Shown here: positions 24,499 to 27,514 of the stretch, one piece after another
Layout: each line of letters opens with the position of its first letter
Numbering within the stretch: the stretch's first letter is position 1
Assembly: GCA_964401045.1 (NCBI GenBank)
Contig: CAYNXB010000034.1
Location: 1 to 27,514, forward strand
Reading direction: 5' to 3'
Length of the DNA stretch: 27,514 bases
Source of the DNA: CAYNXB01 sp964401045
Lineage (GTDB): Bacteria; Pseudomonadota; Alphaproteobacteria; Sphingomonadales; Sphingomonadaceae
Notes under the pieces: model-generated
The model's input: the letters and a program-made list of their open reading frames with translations, nothing else
What the model was told of the DNA's origin: nothing
Database searches by the model: none
Made by a program: the position numbers and the translations under genes

Positions 24499-25989
24499 CT
24501 AGTTCAGCAGGGCTCGCCGAACCGCCTGCCGCCAGCCGGCCACCATCCGCTCGCGCCGGTCCAGGGCGATGCCGGGCTCGAAGCGCCGGTCGAGGGTCCA
24601 GGTCGCTTGCAGTTCGTCGAGATCGCTCCACACCCCGGTCGCAAGGCCCGCCAGGAACGCCGCGCCGAGCGCGGTGGTCTCGACGGCAGCAGGCCGCTCG
24701 ACCGAGGCGCCCAGCATGTCGGTGAGGAACTGGCATAGCCAATCGTTGGCCGACATCCCTCCATCGACCCGCAAGGCGGTGTCGCCCGTGGCGACGTCCG
24801 CGTTCATCGCGACAACGAGGTCCATCGTCTGGTAGGCAACCGATTCCAGCGCCGCGCGCGCAAGATCGGCAGCAGTCGCGTCCAGCGTGAGGCCGCAGAT
24901 CAGGCCACGCGCTTCCGGATCCCAGTGAGGGGCGCCCAGGCCGACGAACGCGGGCACCATGTAGACGCCATGGTTGTCATCGCTGCGCGTCGCCATGTCG
25001 TGAGTTTGTGAGGCATGGGTGATGATCTTCAACCCGTCACGCAGCCATTTCACAGCGGCCCCGGCGATGAAGATCGATCCTTCGAGTGCGTAAGTCGTCT
25101 TCCCGCCCAGCCGATAGGCGGGGGTAGTCAGCAGCCGGGCGTTGGACCGGACGGCCTCCTCGCCGATGTTCATCAGCATGAAGCAGCCAGTGCCGTAGGT
25201 GGACTTGACCATCCCCTTGCCGAAACAGCACTGCCCGAACAGCGCGGCCTGCTGATCCCCGGCCATGCCCGCGATCGGGATCGCGCGGCCCAGGATGTCC
25301 GGGTCCGAATGGCCGAAGACGTGCGCATTGTCCTCGACTTGCGGCAGCAGTGAAGCGGGGATGTCCAGCAGCCGCAACAGTTCCCCGCTCCACGTCTGCT
25401 CGTGGATGTCGAACAGCAGCGTGCGGCCGGCATTGGTCGGATCGGTGGCGTGCACCTTGCCACGGGTGAGACGCGACAGGAGGAAGCTGTCGATCGTCCC
25501 GAACGCCAGCTCGCCGCGCTCCGCCGCGGAACGCGCTCCTGCGACATTGTCGAGGATCCAGGCGAGTTTGGTACCCGAGAAATAGGGATCGATCAGCAGC
25601 CCGGTCTTGCTCGCGACCAGGTCTTCCGCGCCCGATTGCCTGAGCCTGGCGCACGCGTCCGCTGTGCGGCGATCCTGCCACACGATCGCATTGTAGATCG
25701 GCCGCCCCGTCGCGCGCTCCCACACGACCACCGTCTCGCGCTGGTTGGTAATGCCGATGCCGGCGATATCGGCCGGATCGGCCCCCGCAATCGCGACCGC
25801 TTCGCGCATGGTCGCCACGGTATCGCGCCAGATGTCCTCGGGATCGTGCTCCACCCAGCCGAGCTGCGGATAATGCTGGGTGAATTCGCGCTGCGCGGTG
25901 GCGACCGGCCGGCCGTGCGCGTCGAACAGGATGCTGCGGCTGGATGTCGTCCCCTGATCGATCGCAAGGATATATGGGCCCTTGTTCAC
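24499..25989 (-). CDS. glpK: Glycerol kinase
   Basis: This FGGY-family kinase converts glycerol to sn-glycerol 3-phosphate with ATP in the cytosol. It is 496 residues, the standard length. The N-terminal AIDQGTTSSRSI (9-20) is the phosphate-binding loop, GWVEHDPEDIW follows near 45, and the FGGY signatures are GMVKSTYGTGCFMLMN and DLVVAMNADVATGDTALRVDGG-like text (catalytic/ATP region). GVYMVPAFVGLGAPHWDPEARG is diagnostic for glycerol kinase. The GTG start overlaps the glpD stop by 4 nt (GTGA), so the two are translated together. Confidence 0.96.
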   Translation of the reverse strand: MNKGPYILAIDQGTTSSRSILFDAHGRPVATAQREFTQHYPQLGWVEHDPEDIWRDTVATMREAVAIAGADPADIAGIGITNQRETVVVWERATGRPIYNAIVWQDRRTADACARLRQSGAEDLVASKTGLLIDPYFSGTKLAWILDNVAGARSAAERGELAFGTIDSFLLSRLTRGKVHATDPTNAGRTLLFDIHEQTWSGELLRLLDIPASLLPQVEDNAHVFGHSDPDILGRAIPIAGMAGDQQAALFGQCCFGKGMVKSTYGTGCFMLMNIGEEAVRSNARLLTTPAYRLGGKTTYALEGSIFIAGAAVKWLRDGLKIITHASQTHDMATRSDDNHGVYMVPAFVGLGAPHWDPEARGLICGLTLDATAADLARAALESVAYQTMDLVVAMNADVATGDTALRVDGGMSANDWLCQFLTDMLGASVERPAAVETTALGAAFLAGLATGVWSDLDELQATWTLDRRFEPGIALDRRERMVAGWRQAVRRALLN

Positions 25990-27514
25990 GATCCCTCTCC
26001 GGCCTCTCGCGAAAGGCTGTTACCGGTTCGTCCGCAATCCGCCGCAAGCCAATCATCGAGCCGCCGGATTTCCGTCAGCTTCATCCGCAGGCCAAGCTTC
26101 GACCTGCGCCATACGATGTCCTCGGCGCTCTCGGCCCATTCGCGTGACCGCAGGTAGCGCACCTCGGCCTCGCTCAATCCCGCGCCGAAGTCCTCGCCCA
26201 GATCGCGCCGCTCGCGTGCCCCGCCCAGCACCTCCGAAGCGGCCGCGCCATAGCTTGCGACGAGCCGCGCAGCGGTACGCTGGTCCAGAAATGGCGCGCG
26301 CGCCTGCAGCTCTCCCGTCAGCGCATCAAGGCTCGCTTCACCGAATTCTCCACCGGGCAGCTTCGCGTTATCGGTCCACGCCGGTCCCAGCCCTTCGACA
26401 TGCCGCGACAGCCGGTCCATGGCATCCTCCGCCAGCGCGCGATGGGTGGTGATTTTTCCGCCGAGCACGCTCAGCACCGGTGCCGCTCCATCCCCTCCGT
26501 CGAGCTCAAGCACATAATCTCGACTTACGTCGGATGGATCGGCCGCGGCATCGTCGAACAAGGGCCTTAGCCCGGAATAGCTCCACACCACGTCTTCGGA
26601 CGAGATCGGCTGGCGCAACCAGCGGTTCGCTGCCCGGCACAGGTATTCCAGCTCATCCCCATCAAGCCCGGGAGTGCCGGGAGGGCCATTCCAGACCACC
26701 TCCGTCGTGCCGATCAGGGTGAAATCGTGCTCGTACGGAATGACGAAGACGATCCGACCGTCGTCATTTTGGAGAATGTAGGCATGGTCTCCCTCATAGA
26801 GCCGCCGGGTGACGATGTGGCTGCCCTTGACCAGCCGGAGATGCGCGTCGTCGGCGATGCCCGCTTCCTTGGCGAGGAACTCGGTCGCCCAGCATCCGGT
26901 GGCGTTCACGAGCGCGCGGGCGACGATGGTGGAGGTCTGCCCGTCACGGGTTTCGAGGTGAACGTGCCAACCCTCATCCCTGCGTTCGGCCCGCACCACT
27001 TTGGTGCGCGTCAGGACGGTCGCCCCTCTTCGGGCCGCATCCTGCGCATTGGCGACGACGAGGCGGCTGTCGTCGCCCCAGCAATCCCAATAGGCATATC
27101 CGTGGCGATAAGATTCCCGCAACGCTGACCCGAAGACGGACCTGTCGAGGCGCACCGCGCGCGTAGCGGGAAGCGGCCCTCGGCCCGCGAGCCAATCGTA
27201 GAGGAACAGGCCGATCCGAACCATCCATCGCGGACGCATCGCCGGATCGTGTGGCAGGACGAACTGCAGCGGCCTCACCAGGTGCGGAGCGGCCCGCATC
27301 AGCCGCTCCCGTTCGGCGAGAGCCTTTGAAACCATTCGAAATTCGTAGTGCTCCAGGTAGCGCAGGCCGCCGTGGATCAGCTTGGTGCTGGCCGACGAAG
27401 TCTGGCTCGCGAGATCGCCCTGCTCCACCAGCATGACCTGCGCGCCGCGCCCGGCGGCATCGCGCGCGATGGCCGCGCCGTTTATGCCGCCCCCCACCAC
27501 CAGCACGTCACACT
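25986..27514 (-). CDS. glpD: Glycerol-3-phosphate dehydrogenase (FAD), 5' end outside window
   Basis: This FAD-dependent enzyme oxidises glycerol 3-phosphate to dihydroxyacetone phosphate at the inner membrane, passing electrons to quinone. The visible reading frame begins at the window edge with CDVLVVGGGINGAAIARDAAGRG, the FAD dinucleotide fold, so only the first few residues are missing. SSASTKLIHGGLRYLEHYEF and DDGRIVFVIPYEHDFTLIGTTE are GlpD hallmarks. The C-terminal EWAESAEDIVWRRSKLGLRM segment is typical too. It is upstream of glpK in the same operon; no glpF or glpR is within the window. Confidence 0.95.
   Translation of the reverse strand, partial: CDVLVVGGGINGAAIARDAAGRGAQVMLVEQGDLASQTSSASTKLIHGGLRYLEHYEFRMVSKALAERERLMRAAPHLVRPLQFVLPHDPAMRPRWMVRIGLFLYDWLAGRGPLPATRAVRLDRSVFGSALRESYRHGYAYWDCWGDDSRLVVANAQDAARRGATVLTRTKVVRAERRDEGWHVHLETRDGQTSTIVARALVNATGCWATEFLAKEAGIADDAHLRLVKGSHIVTRRLYEGDHAYILQNDDGRIVFVIPYEHDFTLIGTTEVVWNGPPGTPGLDGDELEYLCRAANRWLRQPISSEDVVWSYSGLRPLFDDAAADPSDVSRDYVLELDGGDGAAPVLSVLGGKITTHRALAEDAMDRLSRHVEGLGPAWTDNAKLPGGEFGEASLDALTGELQARAPFLDQRTAARLVASYGAAASEVLGGARERRDLGEDFGAGLSEAEVRYLRSREWAESAEDIVWRRSKLGLRMKLTEIRRLDDWLAADCGRTGNSLSREAGEGS

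Noticed and set aside
1..27514. CRISPR arrays, insertion sequences, phage genes
   Set aside because: No regularly spaced repeats, transposase-like proteins, terminal inverted repeats or phage structural genes were seen on either strand.

Overview
The window comes from a GC-rich alphaproteobacterium, most likely a sphingomonad (Erythrobacter/Novosphingobium-like). This is inferred from protein style: the DnaE N-terminus, single-permease Lol system, recG-sdhE-mfd neighbourhood and short alpha-type NAD kinase. No marker such as 16S rRNA is present. Coding density is high, and several gene pairs overlap by 4 nt. No insertion sequence, phage gene, integrase or CRISPR array was seen.

Left part (1-17,100), mostly housekeeping. 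dnaE (minus, runs off the left edge) diverges from a Yip1-family membrane protein. Converging on that gene is a minus-strand group of lolD, a lolC/E-type permease and an ALDH3-like aldehyde dehydrogenase. Next on the minus strand are a CDF-type cation transporter, a small substrate-binding-protein-like lipoprotein and recG. The plus strand then carries a hemerythrin-domain protein, sdhE and mfd, with terminators after the first two. An EAL protein with a degenerate GGDEF domain converges on mfd and overlaps its 3' end. nadK and tRNA-Asn(GTT) with a strong terminator close this part.

Middle part (17,105-24,085), accessory. Everything is on the minus strand. In transcription order it holds a LacI-family regulator, a CapA-like metallophosphoesterase-fold protein, a DMT-like transporter, an MmgE/PrpD protein, a cytochrome P450 and a secreted alpha/beta hydrolase. 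Near-identical palindromes of the form TGCAAGCGCTTNC lie upstream of the regulator, upstream of the capA-like gene, and twice upstream of the P450. I read these as one LacI-controlled local regulon. The P450 lacks the usual helix-I acid/alcohol residues, and the hydrolase has a GTSAG nucleophile elbow but no histidine in the expected C-terminal loop. This six-gene unit is the best candidate here for an undescribed system; its substrate cannot be read from the sequence.

Right part (24,086-27,514). A 413-bp region without a confident gene holds an operator, an inverted repeat and a possible gene remnant. It is followed by glpK and glpD (minus, 4-nt overlap, glpD cut by the right edge) for glycerol use.
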